Position numbers and translations under genes: made by a program
In this document: piece by piece, positions 1 through 6,893 of the stretch
How positions within the stretch are numbered: position 1 is the stretch's first letter
How the letters are laid out: each line of letters begins with the position of its first letter
The notes under the pieces: model-generated
What the model saw: only the letters and a program-made list of their open reading frames with translations
The model's database searches: none
What the model was told of the DNA's origin: nothing
Source of the DNA: Pseudomonadota bacterium
GTDB lineage: Bacteria; Desulfobacterota; Syntrophobacteria; Syntrophobacterales; Syntrophobacteraceae
Reading direction: 5' to 3'
DNA length: 13,620 nucleotides
Assembly (NCBI GenBank): GCA_023416335.1
Contig: JAEZHY010000177.1
Location: forward strand, 1 to 13,620

Positions 1-1
1 G

Positions 2-2503
2 CTTTACATAACTAATCCGGCACTGGCTGCATCCATTCTGTCTGAGCTTCAATATCCAGCTGAAACCATCAAAGCGTGCAAGAGCATCCAGAACAAAGAC
101 GGATGGATTTCGGTAAGGGATTTGAAAAGATTGATGTCCAGCCAGGCGGGTCCGGCCGGCTCCACTGCCCAGGTCCGGATTTCCGCCGAACAGGCCCAAA
201 TGCTGATCGGTTCGGTTGTGTCCAAAGGAACGGGTTCCTCTCAGAATATCGCAACAAAGACGGCTAGTGGGAATCCCGCCTCCGTTGAAACCAGGACTGA
301 GGGTTCCTGTTCAAGTGATGATCTCCTGGGACTGCTCGACCAGGTTCTGCAGCAGGAAAATAGCGGAAGCGAAAACGCCCGGGCCGGAGGGAAGTCGGCA
401 GAGCCCGAAATCACCCTCCAGGCTCCTGTGCTTCCCAAAATGGGCCAGAGCGAGAGCCTTACGGCGACAGTCCTGCCTTCCTTCATTTCGGAGACCACAG
501 GATCGAAGAATGCCGGTGTTCCCAAAGCCGAAATCCCTTCACCGGAGATGAAAAACGAGACCGTTCGGGAGAAGATCGAATCCATCCTGAAAGATAATGC
601 CGCTATGCCGGTCGAAAGAGAGCGTACAACTTCTGCGGACCAGGGGTGCCAACGTCTCGGAGCAATCCTGGGGGAAGGTGCGTCTGCTACCGACGTCCCG
701 GCCGCAACTCCCTCCCCCGCGGAAACACCTTCTCCCGTTTATACGCTGGGCGGCCCCCCGGACGCGCAGGTTGAAAGCCTCGCAGAAACGTTGGAAAAAC
801 TGAACGCGAAAGTCGTCTCCGGAAATTGGCAGACGATTCGGGAAACTTCCACAACCACAGTGAGCAGCGATTCGAGAGAGGCTTTCCTTGCTCAGGCTCA
901 GAGCGCATTCGTCCATCTCGGAAATATTGAGAAAGCGACGGAGGCTGCTTCCACGCAGGAATCCCCTGCGCTGAAAACTTCGAATGAGGAAAACCGGGCC
1001 TCTCTGATTAAGACCCCGATTGCCGACAATCACGACGAGTTCTTCTCCGGTTCAGACTCGAACCAGGCTGATATAAAGTCTGAAAGTCAGGGGGACAAGA
1101 TTCATAGCGTTCAGGCCAATTCGAACAGAGCACCGGCAGACTTTCTGAAACTGGTCCGGACCGAAGGCCTTGCAAACAACTCACAGCAGGAACCCGGCCC
1201 CGTCAGCCAAATTACCGACAGGGCGGACGCACAGAAACCGCAGGCCGCCGGCATTCAGACTTCAATTCAAGGGCCGAAGCAGGCACCTGCCGCCGTTACC
1301 GCGAATGCGACCAGCCTTGATGCAAGCACATCGGCAAAGCCGGAAAATCCTGCCGCGCAGCTTACGGCCTCGCAGGCCGAAGTGGTTGGCGGGCCTGAGA
1401 TCGAGGCATCATCCGACATTTCTGCGAGTTCCGGGACAAAGGCATCTTCCGAGGCCAATCCATTGACGGCATTCGATACAAGCGGCACGTGCGAAACAAA
1501 AGGCTCGGCGGACCAGGTACCGGTTCAAAATTCCAGACCCGAGGGAAAATCGGGGGCAACCGTCACCATAAATCATGCATCAGCTTCGCCTGCCGCACAG
1601 TCCGTTGCTGCCGACGACCGCCAACAAGTCGCCTCGGTTCAGAGCACGCATCAACAGGCAGCGAATTCCATCGAAGGTCTTGCACCCCAGGGTGCGACGG
1701 CGGCGGCACATACACAGGCTACCGGAACGGAGGAAGGCCAGGGAACAAGCGTTCCCCTCCCCTCCGAACCCCTGATGGACAGTTCTCTCGGGAACACGGC
1801 CCTCAACTCCGGCGTTTCAGCCGTCAGCTCGTCCGGTTCGGGCGCAACCCCATCAGTGGAAGCCACCCTGAAAATGAATTCACAGAAAGCCGCCGAAGGG
1901 AAATCTTCTCTCCAGGCAACCGATGCCGCCCTCGTCGGAAAAGACATTGAAAAACAGCTCAGGACCGGCGATCCGGCAGCCGAGGGTGCATTTTTCCACA
2001 ATGCTGCCGGTCCCATGCCCGGAGACCAGATAAGTTTTTCGAAAATGGATAATTCCACCTCGAGCGGATTTACCTATTACGATCCGTACCGGTCGGCCGA
2101 GTTGGTCCAGAGTTACCGCGATCAGTACAACAGCATCGCGCACCAAGGGCTGGTTCTTGAAATGGAACCGGAAGAATTAGGCAAGATGAGTATAAAGATC
2201 GGGGCCAAAAAAGACGAAGTCTCCGCCATAGTGCTGACGGACAATGAACCGGCCAGACAGGTGCTGATGAAAAATACTCCGGAACTGCGGCAGGATCTTC
2301 AGGACCAGGGACTCGCACTCGGCAAGTTCATGGTTGACGTTGGCCGCGATAAAACGAGCAGCGGCGACTATCCGCAGGGAAGAAAATCAGACGGGAAACG
2401 AACAGCAGTGAAAACGGACGCTGTCGCCGAACCCCACTCCCAGGCCCGTCCGACTTTTATGAGATCCGGCAGCGGGCAGTCCCAGATAAGTATTTTCGCA
2501 TAG
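2..2503 (+). CDS. fliK: Flagellar hook-length control protein FliK, 5' end outside the window
   Basis: FliK is the secreted molecular ruler that measures the hook and makes FlhB switch export from hook to filament subunits. The C-terminal Flg_hook (FliK_C) domain is at about 2150-2350. It shows the family pattern LVLEMEPEELGKMSIKIG, then a loop, then LRQDLQDQGLALGKFMVDVG. The remaining ~670 residues are low-complexity, rich in Ser, Ala, Thr, Gln and Glu, as expected of the disordered ruler part. The frame has no stop back to position 2 and contains no ATG, GTG or TTG before a TTG at 122. The extra 40 residues look like a compact folded segment (ELQYPAETIKAC, then NKDGWISVRDL), so the true start probably lies upstream of the window. 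The visible part is 833 residues, about twice the usual ~400. If TTG122 were the start, the product would be 793 residues, but its AAGGGA is only 1-2 nt away. Identity is secure; the N-terminal boundary is inferred. Confidence 0.9.
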   Translation, partial: LYITNPALAASILSELQYPAETIKACKSIQNKDGWISVRDLKRLMSSQAGPAGSTAQVRISAEQAQMLIGSVVSKGTGSSQNIATKTASGNPASVETRTEGSCSSDDLLGLLDQVLQQENSGSENARAGGKSAEPEITLQAPVLPKMGQSESLTATVLPSFISETTGSKNAGVPKAEIPSPEMKNETVREKIESILKDNAAMPVERERTTSADQGCQRLGAILGEGASATDVPAATPSPAETPSPVYTLGGPPDAQVESLAETLEKLNAKVVSGNWQTIRETSTTTVSSDSREAFLAQAQSAFVHLGNIEKATEAASTQESPALKTSNEENRASLIKTPIADNHDEFFSGSDSNQADIKSESQGDKIHSVQANSNRAPADFLKLVRTEGLANNSQQEPGPVSQITDRADAQKPQAAGIQTSIQGPKQAPAAVTANATSLDASTSAKPENPAAQLTASQAEVVGGPEIEASSDISASSGTKASSEANPLTAFDTSGTCETKGSADQVPVQNSRPEGKSGATVTINHASASPAAQSVAADDRQQVASVQSTHQQAANSIEGLAPQGATAAAHTQATGTEEGQGTSVPLPSEPLMDSSLGNTALNSGVSAVSSSGSGATPSVEATLKMNSQKAAEGKSSLQATDAALVGKDIEKQLRTGDPAAEGAFFHNAAGPMPGDQISFSKMDNSTSSGFTYYDPYRSAELVQSYRDQYNSIAHQGLVLEMEPEELGKMSIKIGAKKDEVSAIVLTDNEPARQVLMKNTPELRQDLQDQGLALGKFMVDVGRDKTSSGDYPQGRKSDGKRTAVKTDAVAEPHSQARPTFMRSGSGQSQISIFA

Positions 2504-2906
2504 CAGCGGTCTTGGAATGCCGCGTTGCTGGAGTTGCGTTCCCTCTGCATTATCAAATTAATTTCAGACGACCTGATTAGTTTCTTAGCCGGCTCCCGGA
2601 CCCATGCCCATTGGCGTCAACTTAAGCGAGCCGAGGTATTCTTTGCGCTGAAAGCGCTAAATAGGAATGCTCGGGGTCCGCGGAGCGCCACTCCGCGTGG
2701 TCGCGCCAACGATAATTTTTCCTTTATCCTGAAAGCTTCCTCACCTCTCTTCGCAAGGGTATACCGAGTAAGGAACTTTGAGGTTGTTCCTGAGGAGGGC
2801 TACATAGACATGGTCAACCAGCCGGAAAAGTCTTGGCTGTCTGGGGAGACATTCTAGTCAGCCCTCTCGCTCAAACCACTCCGGCCGCATTGGCAGCAGG
2901 ACTCTT
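2504..2906. other. Intergenic stretch after fliK with no convincing gene
   Basis: No gene is recognised here. A 110-codon open frame (2525-2857, +) starts at TTG, has no ribosome binding site I can see and has no family-like motif. A small perfect hairpin lies at 2679-2697 (CGCGGAG, 5-nt loop, CTCCGCG), and another short one at 2645-2657 (GCGCT gaa AGCGC). These resemble REP-type palindromes more than terminators because no T-run follows. The stretch may be remnant DNA from the rearrangement that inverted flgD-flgE, but nothing in it identifies a source. Confidence 0.5.
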
Positions 2907-3071
2907 ATGAAACTTCAATAATGGTCTGCGGTAAGCGGTCGTAGGGTGGGCACCGTGCCCACCGTCCGTCCCCTTGGATCATGGTTCATCGGGATGGCCG
3001 GGTGGTGGGCACCCCAAATACCAGGGTACCCACCCTACCGTCGCTGCCGCACTTCCAAATCGAAGTTTCAT
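2907..3071. repeat. Nested inverted-repeat element (MITE/REP-like)
   Basis: There are two nested pairs of inverted repeats. The outer pair is 2907-2919 (ATGAAACTTCAAT) and 3059-3071, matching 12 of 13 bases. The inner pair is 2941-2954 (GTAGGGTGGGCACC) and 3025-3038 (GGTACCCACCCTAC), matching 13 of 14. Inside the left inner arm sits a near-perfect palindrome, GGTGGGCAC-c-GTGCCCACC, at 2945-2963. The GTAGGGTGGGCACC/GGTGCCCACCCTAC motif is, to my knowledge, a common interspersed intergenic repeat in many bacteria. No transposase or target duplication was seen. Copy number in this genome is unknown. Confidence 0.7.
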
Positions 3072-3108
3072 CCTCGTTCAAACCGCGTCCGGGGATGCGG
3101 CGGCTCCG

Positions 3109-3145
3109 CTGGATTCCGGCTTGAGAATATACTCATGGGATGACG
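3109..3145. repeat. Partial copy of a GGAATGAC-type interspersed repeat
   Basis: CTGGATTCCGGC at 3109-3120 is followed after 16 nt by GGGATGACG (3137-3145). The 12-mer is the exact reverse complement of GCCGGAATCCAG at 10256-10267 in the repeat between fliR and flhB. This looks like a degenerate single unit of the same 'CTGGATTCCGGC...GGAATGACG' family. It is too short for certainty. Confidence 0.5.
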
Positions 3146-3242
3146 AGGCAGTGGGATCGGCAACGAAATGGCCGTTAGTGCGATTTGTCTCTATTCGCTC
3201 CCAGGGCTTGGAAGCGGAGAGCGAGATTCAGCAAACCAAAAG

Positions 3243-3268
3243 AAAAGGCGGCCTAAGCCGCCTTTTTT
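3243..3268. terminator. Bidirectional intrinsic terminator between fliK and the flgE-type gene
   Basis: A perfect 10-bp stem, AAAAGGCGGC (3243-3252), has a 4-nt CTAA loop and GCCGCCTTTT (3257-3266), with further T residues to 3268. The A-run on the left becomes a T-run on the opposite strand, so the hairpin can end transcripts from both sides. It sits 29 bp beyond the stop codon of the minus-strand flgE-type gene. It is about 740 bp beyond the fliK stop, with no gene in between on the + strand. Confidence 0.9.
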
Positions 3269-3296
3269 GGTTGGACCAACCGAAATTCGCCATCTG

Positions 3297-4091
3297 CTAC
3301 CTGATCATGTTGACAACCGTTTCGAGCATATTGTTTGCGGTCTGGATTGATTTTGAATTCGCCGTATAGTCGGCCTGATAAAGGATCAGATTCACCATCT
3401 CCGCGGCCAGGTCCACGTTCGAACCTTCGATAGCGCCCGAGGCGACACTCCCGCACGGTCCTGACGACGCAGTCCCGTTTACGGGCGCACCGGCACCGCT
3501 GCCGGGGTAGTAAAGATTGCCTCCGTTTCGGATCAGGCCCTGAGGGTTAGGAAAGGTGCTGATCCTGAGTGTTCCGATCTGGTCCCGCCCGGCACCGTTT
3601 GGAAGAGTTCCGTAAATGTCGCCGTATTTGTCGATTTCATAACTGATGTATGCGGGATTTGCCGGATCGGCCTCGATCTGGATTGCTCCGCCGCTGGTTG
3701 CATCGATAACCTGGTACCCGTGTTGATCAACAAGGTAACCCTGGTTATTGACGGTAAACGATCCGTCACGGGTATAAAAAAGCTGTCCGTTATCATTCTG
3801 GACATTGAAGAACCCGTTTCCCTGGAGCATTACATCGGACCAGGTTCCCGTGTGCAGCGTCGGGCCGGTTCCAAAGTCCGTTTCGACTCCGACCAGTGAG
3901 GAACCTGCTCCCTGCGCCTTGGTGTTGCTGTACTCGGTGGCCAGATAGCCGCACACCAGATCACCGAAAAGCGCCGTGTTCGATTTGTATCCCGTGGTAT
4001 TCGCGTTCGCAATGTTGTCGCTTACAATCGAAATGGCATTCCCGAAGGAATCCAACCCTGTCATGCCGGTGTACATCGCGTTGACTGCCAT
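3297..4091 (-). CDS. flgE: Short FlgE/F/G-family flagellar hook-basal body protein
   Basis: This 264-residue protein belongs to the axial rod/hook family exported by the flagellar type III system. The N-terminal rod signature is at residues 24-37 (SDNIANANTTGYKS). The central beta domain has MLQGNGFFNVQ and YTRDGSFTVNNQGYLV. The C-terminal helix reads SNVDLAAEMVNLILYQADYT, then SIQTANNMLETVVNMIR. The ends resemble hook FlgE, whereas the length and the mid-region IGTLRISTFPNPQGLIRNGG resemble FlgG/FlgF. There is no room for the FlgE outer D2/D3 domains that give normal hooks 400 or more residues. An AAAGGAG ribosome site lies 7-8 nt before the ATG. The gene follows flgD by 76 bp on the same strand, the usual place of flgE. 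Family is certain; hook versus rod role is inferred. Confidence 0.8.
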   Translation of the reverse strand: MAVNAMYTGMTGLDSFGNAISIVSDNIANANTTGYKSNTALFGDLVCGYLATEYSNTKAQGAGSSLVGVETDFGTGPTLHTGTWSDVMLQGNGFFNVQNDNGQLFYTRDGSFTVNNQGYLVDQHGYQVIDATSGGAIQIEADPANPAYISYEIDKYGDIYGTLPNGAGRDQIGTLRISTFPNPQGLIRNGGNLYYPGSGAGAPVNGTASSGPCGSVASGAIEGSNVDLAAEMVNLILYQADYTANSKSIQTANNMLETVVNMIR

Positions 4092-4167
4092 GTTGACTAC
4101 TCCTTTGGTAAGAGGGTTTCCGCATTCTCTGAAATTGAACTCAATTCACAAAAATCTGGGGTGGATG

Positions 4168-4848
4168 CTAGCTGTTGAATCCAGAGACATCCGACACCGG
4201 AATCGTTATTCCATCAGGTCCTGTCAATGTATAAGTGGGAGTTGTCGAATCGAGGTTGCACGAATAGATCTGCCCATTCACCGTCGTCGTTACGATCGAA
4301 ACATTTCCGAGAGCATCCGTCGCCTGCACCTCGCATGTGTAGGGTCCCGCAGTCACGCGAGTCCCGCTCGAATCCTTTCCGTCCCACGCTACGTTGTAAT
4401 TTCCGGCTTCCTGAGCGGTTCTGTTTTCAGTGTGAACTACGTCGCCTTTAGCGTTCCTGATGGTCACGGTCACATCCGAAGCCGTATCCAGCTTATAGTC
4501 CAGGGTGGTAACGCTGTCGGTCTTGACATCTATGGTGTTTCTCTGTGCGGTGACGTTCTTGCCGACCATGGAGGCGATTTCTGCGTTGTTTATACCGGAC
4601 ACGTATCCCTGAAGATTGCCCAGGAGCGTATTCGCCTGGGTAAGTTGTCCCACCATTGAAAACTGGGCGAGCTGAGCCGCCAGTTCGTATGACTCCATCG
4701 GATTGGTCGGATCCTGGTATTTCATCTGGGCAAGGAACATCCGCATGAAAGAATTGACATCCATGGAGCTTGTCAAGGATTGCGCCACGGCATTGTTGGT
4801 GCTGGCCTGCGCGGATACTGCAGATCCGATACCCGGAATTGTCGCCAT
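4168..4848 (-). CDS. flgD: Flagellar hook assembly/capping protein FlgD
   Basis: FlgD forms the temporary scaffold cap at the tip of the growing hook, under which hook subunits polymerise. The conserved N-terminal FlgD motif is at residues 38-51 (FLAQMKYQDPTNPM), followed by ELAAQLAQFSMVGQL. The C-terminal part has an Ig-like FlgD domain with the typical AGNYNVAWDGKDSSGTRVTAG. The product is 226 residues, normal for the family. I chose the ATG at 4848 (MATIPGIG) because AGGAG (4857-4861 on the other strand) lies 8 nt before it; a longer frame from 4896 lacks such a site and adds a non-family leader. A sigma-54 promoter at 4917-4932 faces this gene. It is the first gene of a flgD-flgE unit that runs opposite to fliK and fliL. 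Confidence 0.95.
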   Translation of the reverse strand: MATIPGIGSAVSAQASTNNAVAQSLTSSMDVNSFMRMFLAQMKYQDPTNPMESYELAAQLAQFSMVGQLTQANTLLGNLQGYVSGINNAEIASMVGKNVTAQRNTIDVKTDSVTTLDYKLDTASDVTVTIRNAKGDVVHTENRTAQEAGNYNVAWDGKDSSGTRVTAGPYTCEVQATDALGNVSIVTTTVNGQIYSCNLDSTTPTYTLTGPDGITIPVSDVSGFNS

Positions 4849-4916
4849 TATCCGAACTCCTGAAGGGTGAGTTTTCTGCCGATATCGGAATGTCACCGGT
4901 CGGCACCTTTTGTATG

Positions 4917-4932
4917 AGCAATAGTGATACCA
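4917..4932 (-). promoter_or_regulatory. Sigma-54 (-24/-12) promoter for flgD-flgE
   Basis: Read on the minus strand this is TGGTATCACTATTGCT. It matches TGGYRYRN4TTGCW at all but one defined position, with the essential GG and GC separated by exactly 10 nt. The start of transcription would fall near 4906, giving a leader of about 58 nt before the flgD ATG. Hook genes are classical sigma-54 targets in many Gram-negative bacteria, which supports the call. Confidence 0.8.
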
Positions 4933-5007
4933 ACGTATGCCTATTCCTAAAAATTGTGTAATTCCAGATACTTACAACACACCATAAGCTGCCTGGGCTC
5001 CTGGATT

Positions 5008-5047
5008 ACAGGAAAATTTTTCTCTTCCCCATGCATATTTTTCCTGT
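5008..5047. promoter_or_regulatory. Inverted repeat between divergent sigma-54 promoters, candidate activator site
   Basis: ACAGGAAAA (5008-5016) and TTTTCCTGT (5039-5047) are perfect 9-bp inverted repeats 22 bp apart. They lie about 80 bp upstream of the flgD promoter and about 230 bp upstream of the fliL promoter. Sigma-54 promoters need an enhancer-bound AAA+ activator (FleQ/FlrC/FlgR type), and one shared site could serve both sides. The repeat is seen directly; the function is only inferred. Confidence 0.35.
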
Positions 5048-5272
5048 CCGATGCCAAAAATACCCGTGCAAAAATTCGGGAAAGATTGTTCAAGGTGCAT
5101 ATGCCGGCAGGAAATTCAACCATCCATGTCAAAAGCTTGACCGGCGAAGCACATCAAGACCGATGCAGAACCGTATTTCCCTCCGGTTTTTTGGCACAGG
5201 AGGGTTTTCGGTTTGGCACGGCCCGAGGCCAATTTCACATAACTTATTGAAGTTACCTCAATTTTTAAGTTC

Positions 5273-5288
5273 TGGCATATTCATTGCT
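5273..5288 (+). promoter_or_regulatory. Sigma-54 (-24/-12) promoter for the fliL-fliR operon
   Basis: TGGCATATTCATTGCT fits TGGYRYRN4TTGCW at every defined position, with GG (5274-5275) and GC (5286-5287) 10 nt apart. Transcription should start near 5299, about 59 nt before the fliL ATG. No competing sigma-70 promoter stood out between this site and fliL. Confidence 0.88.
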
Positions 5289-5357
5289 CAACAAGCTGTG
5301 TCGATCAGACACGAGAATAGATACTTCGACGCATATATAAGAAAGGAACCTTTAAGA

Positions 5358-5843
5358 ATGCCTCCCGAAGCCGAAGAAAAAAAAGAGACTTCACAACCGA
5401 AATCCGGCAGCAAGAAGCTGATAATCCTGATCGCCATTGTCGCCGTGCTGCTCGCCGGCGGAGGAGCAGGCGCTTATTTCTTTTTCTTCAAAGGTTCCGG
5501 CGGCGAGCAGGCGGACTCCTCGAAGAAGGAAAAGGAACACGAGAACATTGTCCAGGAAATGGATACCTTCCTCGTGAATTTGGTGGACCCGGGCGGCAAA
5601 CGTTTCCTCAAGATCACAATGAAGATGAAATTGAGTTCTCCGCCGGCACAGGAAGAATTCAAAAACCGGCAGTTCGAAATGAGGGACCTCGTTTTGATGC
5701 TTCTGACAAGCAAGGAATACGACGAAGTATCGAAGCCGGAGGATAAAGTCACTCTGAAGAAAGATATCCTCGCGTCACTGAACAAGGTCATGCACAAAGG
5801 TCAGGTTTTGGACGTCTATTTTACGGATTTCCTGGTCCAGTAA
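5358..5843 (+). CDS. fliL: Flagellar basal body-associated protein FliL
   Basis: FliL is a single-pass inner-membrane protein that surrounds the stator units and supports torque. The 161-residue product has a charged cytoplasmic start (MPPEAEEKKE), one transmembrane helix at about residues 21-44, and a periplasmic domain. That domain has the family features MDTFLVNLVDPGGKRFLKITMKM near the middle and a C-terminal VLDVYFTDFLVQ. The ATG at 5358 follows AAAGGAA with about 10 nt spacing. The open frame reaches further upstream, but that sequence contains the sigma-54 promoter and is not FliL-like. It is the first gene of the fliL-fliM-fliN-fliO-fliP-fliQ-fliR operon, 18 bp before fliM. Confidence 0.95.
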   Translation: MPPEAEEKKETSQPKSGSKKLIILIAIVAVLLAGGGAGAYFFFFKGSGGEQADSSKKEKEHENIVQEMDTFLVNLVDPGGKRFLKITMKMKLSSPPAQEEFKNRQFEMRDLVLMLLTSKEYDEVSKPEDKVTLKKDILASLNKVMHKGQVLDVYFTDFLVQ

Positions 5844-5861
5844 ACGCAGGCGGAAGGTGAA

Positions 5862-6854
5862 ATGGATAAGATCCTCTCTCAGGATGAAGTCGATGCGCTG
5901 CTCCGCGGCATATCCGACGGCGATGTCGAAACCAAAGCGGAGGCCGGCGCCGGCGCCCCGCAGGAAGACAACAGGAACATCCGAACCTTCGACCTTGCCA
6001 ATCAGGACAAGATCGTACGCGGGAGGATGCCCACCCTCGACATCATCAACGATCGGTTTGCGAAGATTCACCGTGTTTCGATTTCGGGTGCGCTGCGACG
6101 GATGCTCGATATCAACGTATGTCAGGCCGAGCTGGTCAAATTCGGCGAATTCATCCGAACCCTGCCCGTCCCGACGAGTCTGCACATTCTCAAGATGGAG
6201 CCCCTGCGTGGGCACGTGCTGTTCATGATCGAAAGCCGGCTCATATTCAACCTGGTCGACTGTTTTTTCGGCGGGTCCGGCAGAGGCAGCTACAAGATAG
6301 AGGGCCGCGACTTCACCTCAATCGAATACCGGGTGATCAATAAGGTCGTCAGGCAGGTTTTCCAGGACATGGATCAAGCCTGGCAACCGGTAACGCCGGT
6401 GACTTTCAATTTCGTCCGCTCTGAGGTGAATCCCCAGTTCGCGACTATAGTCCCGCCGACCGATGTGGTGATTGTCGTCCGCTACGAACTCGAAATGGAC
6501 CGCGTCATGGGACGAATGGCCCTTATCCTTCCCTACTCCACAATCGAACCTATCAGATCGAAGCTCTACGCAAGCTACCAGAGCGACCAACTCGAAGTGG
6601 ACACCGAATGGGTATCGCGCCTCAAAGGACTGCTCATGGACGTGCAGGTCGAGATCTCGGCTGAACTGGGGCGGACGTGGCTGAAAGGTTCGGAAGTCGC
6701 AAACATGGAAACCGGAGACGTCATCATGCTGAACAACGATGCCGGCCAGCCGGTTCAATTGATGGTGGAGGGCGTACCCAAGTTCAGAGTCAACCCTGGA
6801 ATCTACAAGGCAAACCAGGCAGTCCAGATAGCTGTCGATACGGAAAGCGAATAG
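5862..6854 (+). CDS. fliM: Flagellar motor switch protein FliM
   Basis: FliM builds the wall of the C-ring and binds phosphorylated CheY to change rotation. The protein has 330 residues, normal for the family. Residues 4-14 (ILSQDEVDALL) are the conserved CheY-binding peptide. An acidic/alanine-rich linker follows, then the middle domain with a GGSGR motif near residues 136-140, a GGXG element that contacts FliG. The C-terminal SpoA domain carries LMDVQVEISAELGRT and the closing GDVIMLNNDAGQPVQLMVEG. The start is set by GGAAGGTG just before the ATG. fliN follows after 39 bp; the CheY-binding peptide implies that a chemotaxis system exists elsewhere in the genome. Confidence 0.97.
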   Translation: MDKILSQDEVDALLRGISDGDVETKAEAGAGAPQEDNRNIRTFDLANQDKIVRGRMPTLDIINDRFAKIHRVSISGALRRMLDINVCQAELVKFGEFIRTLPVPTSLHILKMEPLRGHVLFMIESRLIFNLVDCFFGGSGRGSYKIEGRDFTSIEYRVINKVVRQVFQDMDQAWQPVTPVTFNFVRSEVNPQFATIVPPTDVVIVVRYELEMDRVMGRMALILPYSTIEPIRSKLYASYQSDQLEVDTEWVSRLKGLLMDVQVEISAELGRTWLKGSEVANMETGDVIMLNNDAGQPVQLMVEGVPKFRVNPGIYKANQAVQIAVDTESE

Positions 6855-6893
6855 CTGCAGGATATCGCTCACGGAACAGGAAGGTGATTTGAA

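Noticed and set aside
539..1033. Long antisense and out-of-frame open frames within fliK
   Set aside because: Low-complexity GC-rich coding sequence opens other frames; none shows a motif or start signal.
2525..2857. 110-codon open frame after fliK (+)
   Set aside because: TTG start without a visible ribosome site, no family motif, and it runs through REP-like hairpins at 2645-2697.
2974..3369. 131-codon open frame (+)
   Set aside because: It crosses the inverted-repeat element, the terminator hairpin and the end of the flgE-type gene, so it is not a plausible gene.
4849..4896. Upstream start for flgD (16 more residues)
   Set aside because: The extension is not FlgD-like and the ATG at 4848 has a well-placed AGGAG.
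5190..5225. TTGGCAC repeats as a sigma-54 promoter
   Set aside because: TGGCAC occurs twice, but neither has GC at the required distance; the element at 5273 is far better.
5031..5357. N-terminal extension of the fliL frame
   Set aside because: It overlaps the sigma-54 promoter and its leader, and is unlike FliL; the ATG at 5358 has its own ribosome site.
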